Source of the DNA: Anadara kagoshimensis
Taxonomy: Eukaryota; Mollusca; Bivalvia; Arcoida; Arcidae
DNA length: 64,000 bases
Direction of reading: 5' to 3'
Assembly (NCBI GenBank): GCA_021292105.1
Contig: CM037874.1
Span: 41,715,809 to 41,779,808 of the forward strand
Each line of letters begins with the position of its first letter. The stretch's first letter is position 1. The notes under the pieces were generated by a model. It was given only the letters and a program-made list of their open reading frames with translations, was not told the origin of the DNA and did not search any database. The position numbers were made by a program, and so were the translations under genes. Shown here piece after piece: positions 50,368 to 61,559 of the stretch.

Positions 50368-50797
50368 AAAGGTCATGAGTTCAAAGGTCAAGGTCATAGA
50401 AAAATGGTTAATTATCTGGAAAACTATCAATTTTTATACATACATGTGTATATAGGCATGTATATTGGATTGCCATAGGTATTTGTACAACCTTCATTTG
50501 AGATGTAAATGAAGGTCATGAGTTCATAGGTCAAGGTCATGGATACAAAAAATATGTAAATTGTTAATTATCTGGAAATTTAAAAGTTTTTATATAGGTA
50601 TAGGCATGTATATTGGAATATTGTAGGTATTGATACAACGGTCATTTTGCTGTAAGGGTGAAGGTCATTGATTGAAAGGTCAAGGTCACAGATGCGAAAG
50701 TATACTGAAATGGTTAATTGTCTGGAAAACTATAAACTTTTTGTACAGGCATGTGTATTGAAATACAATGGGAATCCTCTAGATTGTTCCATTCTTT
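50368..50797 (+). repeat. Three tandem units rich in AGGTCA
   Basis: Units of about 143-149 bp begin at about 50,369, 50,512 and 50,661 with aaggtcat(g/t), then (t/a)caaggtcaaggtca-like sequence, then ttaatt(a/g)tctggaaa and aggcatgt(a/g)tattg. Each holds three AGGTCA or near-AGGTCA hexamers, including TCAAGGTCA. Confidence 0.85.
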
Positions 50798-50822
50798 CCC
50801 GCGAAACCCCTCAAGGTGTCGC

Positions 50823-53800
50823 CATACTAGTACATAGAGGGGAGTTCTGTAAATCACTGTACCATTTTTGTAAAAATTGATCATATAAAATTTGTTTAAC
50901 ATGACATTTTAACCAATTTACACGGTAAAAATTATGTGTAAGCCAAATCTGATTTAATCCACATTCTTCTAAAATACTCTTAACATAGTTTAACCAAGGG
51001 AAATTACAGTTATTATGAACAGATTGATAGTAAATTAAATTATAAATATTCTTTGTTAGTTTACTGTTATGTGCCCATACAATTTTAGCCCAATAAGTGA
51101 TAACTCTAGTTTTAACATCAATAGAGAGTGGTGTTCTTCCAAGTCACCATATACCATATTATTCGATGTATATTTGTTAACACATAACACATGTTTACAA
51201 AATTTTAGATGCAGTTGTTCAATAATGTCTAACTTGCTAAAACCCCATAACTCACAACCATATAATAGTGTAGGTTTAACAATTTTATCAAAAAGATCTA
51301 ATTGACAATCAATGGATAGATTATGTATTCTAATTTTTTAAGTACACCAAACATAGCCTTTTGTGCTCTTTGAACAAGATCTGTCTTTGCTTTATTAAAA
51401 GTACCATAACGTGATAAAATTAGACCAAGATAAGAAATTCGTTAACTACATCTAGTTTGATACCTCTAAAAAATAAATTAGTTTATTTGAAATTCTACCT
51501 TTAGAAAATACAGTAGTTTTGTTTTACTGATGTTAACATTTAGTTTCCATTTGTAACAATTGTGAGAAAGTATCTATCGTGAGTTGTAGATCTTTTGCGA
51601 TTCTGCTAGCAAAACAGTATCATCTGCATATAACAAACAAAGTAATTTAACATAGTTTAGAGCACTTTTTTCAAACTCTTGTGATACAGTACTTAAACCT
51701 TTACTTCTTTTTCTGACAAAAATAATTCTAGATCATTTAAATATAGGGAAAATAAAGTGGAGAAAGGCTATCTCCTTGACGACACCGATATTACATTCAA
51801 AAAATTGAGAACTACAATTATTTAAGTCTATTCTTGACTTGATCCCTTGATAAAGATTGTGTATAACTCTTAAACATTTTCCATCAATATTATTTCTAAT
51901 TAATTTAGACCATAATGCTGGGCGCCACACATTGTCAAAAGCCTTTTCAAAATCTATAAAAACACAAAATAATTTTTTTCCTGACAGGCGTAATATTTCA
52001 AAAAGATGGTGTAATACAAAGATATTATCAATAGTACAATAGCCCTTTCTAAAACCTGATTGGTTTTCATTCAACAAATGTATATTTTCTGAGAAAACAG
52101 ATAACCTTGTATTGATAATACTTGTAAACAGTTTACAAAGACAGCTTAATAAGGTGATTGGTCGATAATTTTTTGGGTTACCCTGTTCACCTTTGTTTTT
52201 ATATATAGGTATAATAATACCTTTTAACCAGTCAGACGGAACAATACCTGTATCAAAAATAGCATTAAAAAGTTTAACATACACTGGTAAAAATAAATCT
52301 ACAGTATTTATAATATATTCATTAATAACTAAATCATCACCCGGGATTTATGTGTTCTTAACATTTTAATACAGTTCATAATTTCTTCACTTGTAATCGG
52401 TTGGTTTAAACAACTGTCATCATATTTAACATCATTAAAATCAAACATCAAATCACTTTCATCAATAACATTTGTCCCTGCATTTAAGTCTTTAAAAAAA
52501 TCAAACAATGCATCTACTGATATTGGGGATGACTTGTTGCAACTAGTATTTTTATTTAAAATTTTCCAGTATTCACTTGGATTACTAGAGCGTAGCCCCA
52601 TAAGTTTTCGTTTCATTTCCTTTCTATGGGAGTTTATACACTTATCCATTGTTTTTTTATACTCATGCTCTTTTTTCGAAGGTCAGATTTAAAAATTTCG
52701 GAACCATATTTCTTGTATAACCTCTTTGCTCTCCTGTAGTTGGTTCTAGCAGAGTCACATTCTCTGGTAAACCAGGGTTTGTTTACAGATTTAACTTTAC
52801 CACTGTTTGAAAAAGTACCAAATGTTGTTTTTGCAGAAGCTAGAAAAATGTTACAAATGTCACCTACAACCTCATCAATAATTGAGGAATCAACATCTTC
52901 AAAACTTAAATTATCTAACATATTATACAAAGTATTTACAGAATCAATATTAATATTATACTTAAAATCATTGGCTTTTTTATTATCCCATTTATAAAAT
53001 GCTGGGTATTACAATTATTACCTTTCGAGTTATTAACAGTGGGTGTAGAAGCAACATCTTTCAACCATAACTTTACATATACAGGGTTATGTACATCAGA
53101 GTAAAATTTTGAAAATTCCATAATACAAAAGTCATTTACTAGTTTAAACATATCTTTAGTACCTGTACAATAGTCAACTACACTTTTTTCTTTAGACGTG
53201 CATCTACCAATATTTTTATCATTACCTATACGCCCATTAAAAATAAATAGGTTCTGGTTTTTACACATTTCTAAAAATAGTTTACCGTAATTGTTTTTCT
53301 TACTGTCCATGCTTGACCTATTTATGGGGATACCAAGATCACCAAAAAAGGAAGTATCGGTTATTTCACTATTACATGGTTCTTCTAGACCAGTGTGTGG
53401 CTTACAGTGTTAACATAAAATTCGTCTGCACAAGCAGTTCGACTATTAAAGTCACCAAGTAGACATATGTATTTGTGATTTATCGATATTGATATTAATC
53501 GTTTTCAATTTCGTTAAAGATTTCAGGGGATGAGTACAATGAATTTTCTGGGGTATATACACTGTACCACAAGCTATATTTTCATTTAATTTAAAAATGC
53601 TACCTTTGATATAGAACCAAGATACATACTTATTATTAGTATTACCAGGTATAACGTATGGATGTAACCAACTTTTCACGTATACCATTATACCACCTGA
53701 TCGTCTATGTGTTAAAGTTAATCTATTATTGATACAAACACACTCAAAATTGGGTATGGTAACATTATCAGCGGCGTCAGTTTTCGTTTCTGTAAAGCAT

Positions 53801-53920
53801 AAAATATCAAAGTCATTAATCAGTTCTTGAAATTCGGGGTAATTAAGTCTCTTTTTTATGCCACAACATTTAACGATAATATCGAAATAGGGTCACTGTT
53901 TTCATTAATAAACTTAAATT
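50823..53920 (-). pseudogene. LINE ORF2: endonuclease and reverse transcriptase, frameshifted
   Basis: Minus-strand ORF2 of an APE-type non-LTR retrotransposon, which nicks DNA and reverse-transcribes its own RNA. Order seen: endonuclease with CFTETK (about 53,781-53,798), GDFNSRT (about 53,436-53,456) and SDVHNPV (about 53,083-53,103). A linker (52,930-52,330) follows, then RT with NYRPITLLSCL, SGFRKG, VFIDFEKAFD (about 51,935-51,965) and the catalytic YADD (51,619-51,630). Then LLYGCELWGF (about 51,240-51,270) and DQFLQKWYSDLQNS (about 50,840-50,885). Several one-base shifts break the frame. It stops at 50,823 and its C-terminus resumes at 46,180. Confidence 0.9.
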
Positions 53921-53984
53921 GTCACTTGTTCACCTCCATGGTTGTCCTACTTATCGTTTCGCTGATTGGTTGTTTATTTGTTCC

Positions 53985-55005
53985 TCTTTGCTTCGGGGGT
54001 CCCGTACGGGTTCCGGATTGTTGCGCGTTTTTACCTTTCGCTGGTTTTTGTGTTTCCTGTTATCCATCCTTTGTGCGTTTTGCCTTTCTTTCTGTACGAA
54101 TAGTTGTCCGTCAATATATAGTTTGTATAAACTAACACGGCCTTTTTCTTTTGTTGTTTGGCTTGTTTTAGATAAGGATACAGTTCTTTCCTTTTATTGT
54201 TCACTTCTTTTGGGAACTGTTCATTTATTCCAAAATGTGTGCCTCTCAATGCTGTCGGTGCTGCCTTCCTACTATTTCACGATCTTTAAACTGTACAAAT
54301 TTTGCAACAATTGGTCGCGACTTATTCTGTCCTCTTTTGTGTCCCATCCTGTGTACCCTGTGAAAGTCAATATTTTTTCAATTTTTAATGTATCTGTTAT
54401 AAATTACTTGAGAATGTCTTCCGTGTTTTCTTCTTGTTCAGTGTTATCTTTGTTAGCGTTTTCGGGGATTCCATGAAAGATTAAATTGTCCCTCATTGAC
54501 CGAGACTGGAGTTCTATGTGACGTTCACTCAGTTCTTTGTAGTCACGTTTCAATCATATATTTCTCTGTGTATTTCATCTTTGTCAGATTTCATTTCCTC
54601 TGCTACTTTTTGAATTTTTCCTATATCACTATTGCATTTTTCAAACTTGTCATTTATAAAATTCATGCTGGTTTCAACCTCATTCACTTTGTGTTTTAAG
54701 TCAGTGACTTCATTAGAAACTGTTTTTATGGAAATCTCTACATTTACTATTCTTGTTAAAATTGCGTCCATTTTATGTGCAATATTGTCAAGCTTGTTAT
54801 GAACATCTTGTGTGTTTTGTGTATTTGGAATATTTTGAACTGTGGTATAATCATAATGTGCATTAGGAACTCCTGGATAAAACTGTTGTGCGAGAAGTTA
54901 GCGTTATTGTAGCCGCTATTATTTACCGCAGGTATACCCTGAGCTGGTTGAGACATCATCGCAATAGTTCCTTGTGTTTCCTGATTGTACAGGTGGACAG
55001 ACAAA
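53985..55005 (-). pseudogene. LINE ORF1: L1-type RNA-binding protein, frameshifted
   Basis: Minus-strand ORF1 upstream of ORF2. A Pro/Gln/Asn-rich N-terminus (about 55,005-54,790) is followed by a coiled coil (54,780-54,550, MDAILTRIVNVEISIKTV heptads) and an RRM-like start (RSMRDNLIFHGIPEN, about 54,450-54,520). The C-terminal domain carries INEQFPKEVNNKRKELYPYL (about 54,160-54,230). This order matches L1-type ORF1p, a trimeric nucleic-acid chaperone. At least three frame changes are present. Plus-strand frames at 53,827-54,699 are its shadows. Confidence 0.85.
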
Positions 55006-55410
55006 TGAACAATTAGTATTACTTATATTATCTACCTATTATCTATCGATATTCTAGTTTTTTTATACTTTATACCATTGTATATTTTCCTAAGGATATA
55101 ACTTTTTTCGTAATGCTTCCTTTTTCAGGTATCAGCATTGTTTTTACAGTTTAAAAGAAGTCGGGTACCTAAGAGGAATATAAAACATTATTGATATTTT
55201 GTCAAGATGGTGTAAAGGTTTGATTTGGTTCTCCCCGGGGTTTTTGTTTAAATGTGGAATAACTTAATACATTGATATTTACCATGATGAAAAATCAGTC
55301 AAAAAACGAAGAAAGTTATGAAGATCTGCACCGGAAGAAAGTGGAATATGAAAACCCCCCGCCAAAAATGGGAAATAGGAAGTGGAGTTTGTTTACAACA
55401 ACACTGTACG
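55006..55410. other. No gene seen
   Basis: Upstream flank or 5' UTR of the LINE. No supported feature. Confidence 0.4.

Positions 55411-55461
<51 letters not shown>
55411..55461 (+). repeat. (TC)n microsatellite
   Basis: About 25 uninterrupted TC dinucleotides. Confidence 0.97.
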
Positions 55462-55464
<3 letters not shown>

Positions 55465-55949
55465 ATTTAGGAAGATTTGATACTGTTAAATCAGTCATTT
55501 TAGTGTTATCCAAATTTTCGTTGTTTTCGTCGTCATCCTGATCCACATATTTACATGACAGCCAAATAGTATATGTTACAGCGGACCACAAACTACAAAA
55601 TTACCATCCTACGAAAGTGTAATTTATCTTAGAACCACGAACATGAGACACTGCAATATATATATATGATTTCATAGTATTGTATAATATCAGCCATTGT
55701 GTGCATGTACTTGGATTTACGTTGAAACCAATGTAAAGCACGAAACACAAAGCTTATATTGATAATACTGCTTTAAGCAGTGCATTTTGTATCTATGTTC
55801 CGACGTAGTACTTTGTCCATGTAGGTCACTTTTAAATTTTGTTTGAGTCTGATTGGTTAGTGTTGCATTGATGCCAAAATATTTTGGGTATGATATTGAT
55901 TTGCCCCATTTTGGTTATTTTTTCCGCATGGTCTTTTACACCCAATGTT
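55462..55949. other. No gene seen
   Basis: AT-rich DNA with a short (TA)n at about 55,656. No supported gene. Confidence 0.45.
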
Positions 55950-57130
55950 GGCTTGAAGCTTTTTCTGTATTGTCATAGTTTTCCTATATACTTTTGTGTC
56001 TTGAAACTTTTGCCTTCGGGATTTTTAGTATTACCGCATTTATCTGTATTGTCGTGAAGTTTTACTGATTTGCTTTGAAGGATTTCTGTATTGCCTTGAA
56101 GCTCCTTTTAGTTTTTTGTTTTTTGTTTTTTTTCCTTGAAGTTTTTCTGTATTGCCTAGAAGGGTTACTGGGTTGTCTTCAAGGCTAAGGTTTTGCATTG
56201 AAGTTTTTCTGTATTGCCTAGAAGGGTTACTGGGTTGTCTTCAAGGCTAAGGTTTTGCATTGAAGTTTTTCTGTATTGCCTAGAAGGGTTACTGGGTTGT
56301 CTTCAAGGCTAAGGTTTTGCATTGAAGTTTTTCTGTACTGCCTAAAAGGGTTACTGGGTTGTCTTCAAGGCTAAGGTTTTGCCTTGAAGTTTTTCTGTAT
56401 TGCCTAGAAGGGTTACTGGGTTGTCTTCAAGGCTAAGGTTTTGCCTTGAAGTTTTTCTGTATTGCCTAGAAGGGTTACTGGGTTGTCTTCAAGGCTAAGG
56501 TTTTGCATTGAAGTTTTTCTGTATTGCCTAGAAGGGTTACTGGTTGTCTTCAAGGCTAAGTTTTTGCCTTGAAGTTTTTCTGTATTGCCTTGAAGGGTTA
56601 TTGGGTTGTCTTCAAGGCTAAGGTTTTGCATTGAAGTTTTTCTGTATTGCCTTGAAGGGTTATTGGGTTGTCTTCAAGGCTAAGGTTTTGCCTTGAAGTT
56701 TTTCTATATTGATTTTTAGTGTATTGCATTGACAGTTTTAGTATTGCCTTCAATGTTTAAGTTTTGCCTTGAAGTTTCCTGTATTTTTGTTGTATTGCCT
56801 TGAACCTTTTGATGTACGATGTATTGCCTCCATGTTGGTTTATTGCGATTGCGTTGAGGGTTTTCTGTATTGCCTTGAAAGGGATCTGTATTACCTTTAA
56901 GCTTTTCTTTATTACATTAAAGTTTTTATCTGTATTCCCTCTCGGAACTTTTCCTGATTTATCTTGTAGTTTTACTGTAATGATTTTTGTTTTTTCTGTA
57001 TTACCTTGAAGATTTATTTTTCAGTTTTTTCTGTATTTACGTGACAGTTTTTGTACTAGTATTGCCTCGAAGTTTCCTTTATGCTTCATATTTTGTATTG
57101 TTTAGAAACCTTTTTATATGTCTTTGAAGT
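55950..57130. repeat. Minisatellite, 62-bp unit with decayed edges
   Basis: A core of nine copies at about 56,137-56,705 has unit phrases ttgaagtttttctgtattgc, ctagaagggttactgggttg, tcttcaaggctaaggttttg, ca. Both flanks (55,950-56,136 and 56,706-57,130) contain scattered, diverged ttgaag/ctgtattgcc phrases. The array therefore looks like a recent amplification within an older one. Confidence 0.9.
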
Positions 57131-57278
57131 TTGTTGTTTCATATATGGAGGCGGATCTTCAGAAGGACGTAGGAGTGTATTTACACTAATTGTCCAGTCA
57201 GATAAACGTTACATTGATTACATAACAAGGCATATGATTGGTTTGATCACCACAAACAATGCATAACATGTAAAGGTA

Positions 57279-57560
57279 CACAACATTGACCTGTCCGCTT
57301 GACCTTTAATTTAAATATTTATCACGGACCAGTGCAGGTGTGTATAGGGAATACAACATTGACCTGTCCGCTTGACCTTTTAATTTAAATATTTATCACG
57401 GACCAGTGCAGGTGTGCATAGGGAACACGTGTTTGTTTCGTCTAACTGCTTTGTACACACTAAATTAATAACCTTCTAATCTTAACATTACCAATGTATT
57501 GGGTGGACCCTATAGGAATGTTCCTACTAAAAGGTCAAACGGACAGGTCAATGTTGTTTT
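57279..57560. mobile_element. MITE family C, copy 2 with duplicated arm
   Basis: Left arm acaacattgacctgtccgct plus tgacctttaatttaaat is duplicated in tandem (period about 73-74 bp, 57,279 and 57,352). The right end (ggtcaaacggacaggtcaat, gttgttt) is its inverse. Homologous to 37,633-37,860. Confidence 0.75.
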
Positions 57561-58140
57561 GCAACATTTGGCAATTAACAGCAAACGCAACCAGTAACAC
57601 AAAACAAAAAAGAAGACATAAAAAAGACAAACTAATATAAGGAACATCTATTATATAACCATCTCTCTCTTTGGGGAAAATGTGATTTTATGACAAAACC
57701 GCTGACATCTATAATTATATAATTATATTGTGTCAAGGATTTTAAAGTCATTGCACAAAATAATTAAATAATTTTTATATAAACTGAAACTTTATCGCTT
57801 GGTCGTTTAGATATTTATAGAAATATTATTATTTAAGTTTTTTCAAGGTCTATTTCAGTATTATTTCATGATTGATACTTTTACTAAATGTCTCGTGACC
57901 CTGAAAATATCAAATTAGGTAAAGTATATATATATATGAATCATGGGAAATGTTACACCCTCACACAAATAAAGGCTTTGAAGCGAGAAACCCGCCAAAA
58001 TAAGTTGTTCTGTTGTTATATATATATATAATGTGTTATATTTTAACTTCACTCGTTACACCAAACTTCTTCAACATAAATAAGACACACTAGTACCTTA
58101 TCATCAGACTGTGATATCTGTCTTGGATGGTTGTTTGGTC
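57561..58140. other. No gene seen
   Basis: AT-rich, with a short (TA)n at about 58,017-58,031. No supported gene. Confidence 0.45.
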
Positions 58141-58214
58141 TAGTTAAATACGTTGGTTGGTTGCTCGGTTATTTGGCTGGCTGCTTGTCATGGGTTGGTT
58201 GGTTGGTTGGTGTT

Positions 58215-58248
<34 letters not shown>

Positions 58249-58310
58249 GTTAGTTGGTTGGTGGATTGATTGATCGGTCGGTTGGTTGCTTGGTTAGTTT
58301 TTGTGGTTAA
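58141..58310 (+). repeat. (GGTT)n microsatellite with T-run
   Basis: Imperfect ggttggttgg repeats interrupted by a run of about 30 T (58,216-58,247). Confidence 0.9.
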
Positions 58311-58373
58311 TGAATGATGTTTTACATTTACGACAAGGAAAACCCTTTAGTTTGGTAATTGGCTAATTGGTTA

Positions 58374-58842
58374 AATGTTGTTTTACGTCGCATCAGCACT
58401 TTTCAGTTATACGTGGCGAGACAATATTTTATTAACCTCAAAGATGAATCTAAACACAAGTCCACGTTGTGTTACGTTTGTGTAAGTGTTTTGATCTACA
58501 TTCTACTGTACTAGTTGACACTTTTGAGTACTTTTTAGTGTTAGTACAGCTGTCATATACCATTTTTAAAAATTTAATCATAGAATACATTCAAAAATGG
58601 TATTGTCATTTGCTACTTTTGAATGCGTTATTTTATACAAACTCAAAAGGAGCACATGACACAGCTACCAGCAATGTCGCAGATAAATACTAGGGGATAC
58701 TCGGTCCATTTTACTGGTACCAAGCCAACCAATAAACATCTACGACAAGGAAACCCCTTTCACACTCACCGGGGTCGAACCCACAACGTTGAAACACTTT
58801 GGGTTACAAGGCTAACGCCTTAACCATTCGTTACCGCGGTCC
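58374..58842 (-). mobile_element. tRNA-headed SINE of a further family
   Basis: Minus-strand head: A-box region GGTAACGAATGGTTAAGGCG and B box GGGTTCGACCCC (58,769-58,780). The far end (ttttacgtcgcatcagcact, ttatacgtggcgag) is unlike the tail of the other SINEs. At 469 bp it is long, so another insertion may be nested. Confidence 0.6.
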
Positions 58843-59578
58843 ATTCAGTTTGGTAAAATTTTAGTAATAGGTGTACAAGCTTATAATTGGTTGGAGGATC
58901 TGGAATTCTTGGTAATGTAAGTACGTAAGTCAAGAGAGTGAATATGTACCGACTAGCCTTAATCCAGAAACACGCGTAATATTAACTTAAACTATGTTGA
59001 ATTCATTATTTTTAATTAGAAGAAACAGATCTATATCTCCCAGTTTTCGACAAATAACTGCTGTAATCCCCAAACAGGTTCAACCGTCCAAGTTTGAAAC
59101 TGTGTATCTTTATTCGAGTGATTCTTGTCAATGATTGAGGCCTTATCTGTTCGGTAAAACCCCCAGCAGGGTATATCGCACGCATGGCGATGTTTGTATT
59201 CATTGCCGATATTTGTATAGAGACACAATCTAATGTAATATCTATGTCAAATTACGCCTTCTTCATCAATGAATAACCAGAGTTATGATAAGGAACTGAG
59301 TTAATGTAATTCTTGCTTAGTCAAGTACAGCCGACTTCCGGTAGACAATTTCCGGTGTGGTTTGCGTTGTTCTTTCATTATATCATTAACTCTGGAAGAA
59401 AATCATTATTTATGAATTGCAATATAAATTGGTTTGGTAATTGTCTTATTCAATATAAATAATGGATTGAATAGAAGCTAAGAATTAAACAAAATGCCGA
59501 GTTGCTCACGTATTGATTAATTTTAAGAAATAGCTACATCGACCCAAATGGCCGATTTAATGAAATGGGTTAAAAATA
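58843..59578. other. No gene seen
   Basis: No supported coding frame or repeat. Two ttccggt phrases at about 59,335-59,356. Confidence 0.4.
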
Positions 59579-59779
59579 TACAAACCTGTCGAAAGTTTAA
59601 CACTTTAAGGGAGTAGAAATTCACTATCGAAATGTGGATAGGCAATGACCGAAAAACACGTCTAGAAATGGATATCAGCTGTCAAAAAGTTGTCAAGTTA
59701 TAGCTGACGAGAGTCCGAGATAATTGGCAAATTCCGCATCAATTCGTCAGCTTGGTGTTAAACTTTCAACTGGTCTGTA
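59579..59779. mobile_element. MITE family B, copy 3
   Basis: tacaaacctgtcgaaagttt and, inverted, aaactttcaactggtctgta. 201 bp, non-coding, homologous to 36,012-36,220. Confidence 0.75.
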
Positions 59780-60144
59780 TTGTGGGTCAATTAAATGAAA
59801 TAGGTTCTATCAGTCGTTATTGGTTATCTCAAATCTATTTTTTAATTTTCTCAAACTATACAATCAGGTGTGGTAATAGGCGTGGAAGTTATTTTAAGCT
59901 AAAATTGCCGTCGAGTTTTTGTTTGTTTGTTTTGTTGTTTTTGTCTAAAATAAAGATTTCTTAAGCATATTCTTGTACTGACCGACCTTGTGTATCGATC
60001 ATTGCGGCAAAAACTTAAAACACAATGATTAAAATGCGAAACTTGGTCCAGTAATAGAAAGACGCTGATTAAAAACTGTAAACCTCGCTGGTAAAATTAT
60101 TGTTTTTCTTGATTGATTTAATTTGTTTAAATATTCATAGAACT

Positions 60145-60219
60145 GGGGCTTCGGTGGTCGAAATATGCAAACCTTTAAAGGCTTTTCAGGGGTTTGCATC
60201 ATTCGACCATCGGAACCCC
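60145..60219 (+). repeat. Strong imperfect hairpin
   Basis: 29-nt arms, GGGGCTTCGGTGGTCGAAAT.. and ..ATTCGACCATCGGAACCCC, pair with about four mismatches around a 17-nt loop. This is pre-miRNA-like in size, or a fold-back element. The neighbourhood is otherwise featureless. Confidence 0.7.
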
Positions 60220-60318
60220 GGTGCTAAAGATCATAACGCCTTTCATTGCAAATCTCTCAGACAGATCCAAGTATGGCAAACTTTTTATATTACTTGCCGA
60301 AGGTGATTTTCCGGGTGT

Positions 60319-60385
60319 CCCCACAATTCAAGAACTGAACGCCTGAAATGAATGTATCTTGACTGGGGCGTAAATCACCATTCCA
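60319..60385 (+). repeat. SINE tail remnant
   Basis: gtgtccccacaattcaagaa, ctgaacgcctgaaatg, then gtatcttgactggggcgtaa: the shared SINE 3' end without a head. Confidence 0.6.
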
Positions 60386-61106
60386 CTTTACTCTTCTTGG
60401 TTCCAAAGGAATCATAAAATTGCCACAGTAACTCTCCGTCTCCTCAAGGTTCTGAGTTTATATCTTAAAGTGGTCATGTTTATCTAAATATTAGAGCAGT
60501 CTGAATGTAAATAGGTATAAATAAAAAATGTACAAATTAATGGTTGATACAGATTGGTATATACATGCATACATTAAACATATAACTGTAGCTGAATCTA
60601 GTCGTGCTTAATGGAATACATATCTAAAAACATTTTTTTCATGTTAACTTTTTATTGGTGATGCTTAGATGGAAAACCAACTTCTTTCCCGTTGGAATTG
60701 TCATGTTCAGAATTATTATTTAAATACAACACAGAAGTTCAATATTCTGCAATATAAATTTCGATATGCAGTATTTCGATGTTTCTTCTAGTTTTACCCT
60801 ATGAACTCTTATGGGGTAATATTTGAACTTTCTACAAGTCATCTGGCAATCTGTCAAAGTGTAAAATGACATAGCTGGAAATTCGGTTGAGACAACAACC
60901 TTATCAAACAAAGCATTTTATACTGTCATAAATGTAGTAGTGCTTACTTTCAAGTGTCGATTTTTTTTGAAAAATAATTTCGATATTTAAAACAGGGAAA
61001 TTCGCAAAGAAAATATGTATTTGGCAACAGCAAAAGGCAATCAATTACATTGTACTTGACATAATACAAGTAAATAATGATTAAAACAGTTAAACAAGAC
61101 AAAAAT
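60386..61106. other. No gene seen
   Basis: AT-rich and non-coding. No supported feature. Confidence 0.45.
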
Positions 61107-61126
61107 ACACACACACACACACACAC

Positions 61127-61163
<37 letters not shown>

Positions 61164-61427
61164 TATAGAGCTTAACGGAAGTGCTATAAACAAAGGCACA
61201 CATTTAAACGCACATATTGCCCTGAACACAAACACCTACACATTGCAGTATTAGCACAAAAACAAACATCGTGGTGCTTAATCTTACCACAAACACTTGC
61301 AAATGTGCATTGTGCTTTAGCTTACCACAAACATAACTACACATTGTGGTGCGTAACGGAAACATACACATTGTGGTACTAAAACACACACACACACACA
61401 TACACACACCGTGACATGCCCCTTGAA
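61107..61427. repeat. CA-rich block, direct copy 1
   Basis: A (CA)n run at 61,107-61,162, then unique-looking sequence (gcacattgtgctttagctta, attgtggtgcgtaacgg), then a second CA run and ccgtgacatgcccc. Homologous to 63,707-64,000. Confidence 0.85.
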
Positions 61428-61559
61428 CAAACACACGCTCAGGCGTTGTTGTGTTTTTATAACAGACTAAGTATGGCATAATGAAGGTCACAATGATTTT
61501 TACATGCAAGGGAGCAGACATTTAAACATCTGGGGACTGCTTTTGGTTGCGGTGCACAC

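Larger units (their letters stand above)
46181..50822. mobile_element. 4.64-kb insert splitting the LINE
   Basis: Sequence between two halves of one LINE reading frame. Three bases inside its left edge is aaagaatggaacaatctaga (46,184 onward, 25 nt matched). The exact inverse ends at 50,797, 25 bp inside the right edge. No clear target duplication and no transposase were found. Its content is listed separately: an unknown ORF, a possible mini-gene, SINEs, a Helitron-like copy and AGGTCA tandem units. It could be an unrecognised transposon, a composite insertion or captured genomic DNA. Confidence 0.55.

Noticed and set aside
53827-54699. Plus-strand frames up to 185 residues
   Set aside because: Antisense shadows of the LINE ORF1, whose coiled-coil and C-terminal domains are on the minus strand.
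60950-61521. Cys/Val-rich frames
   Set aside because: Translations of CA/GT microsatellites. The same applies at 63,636-63,990.
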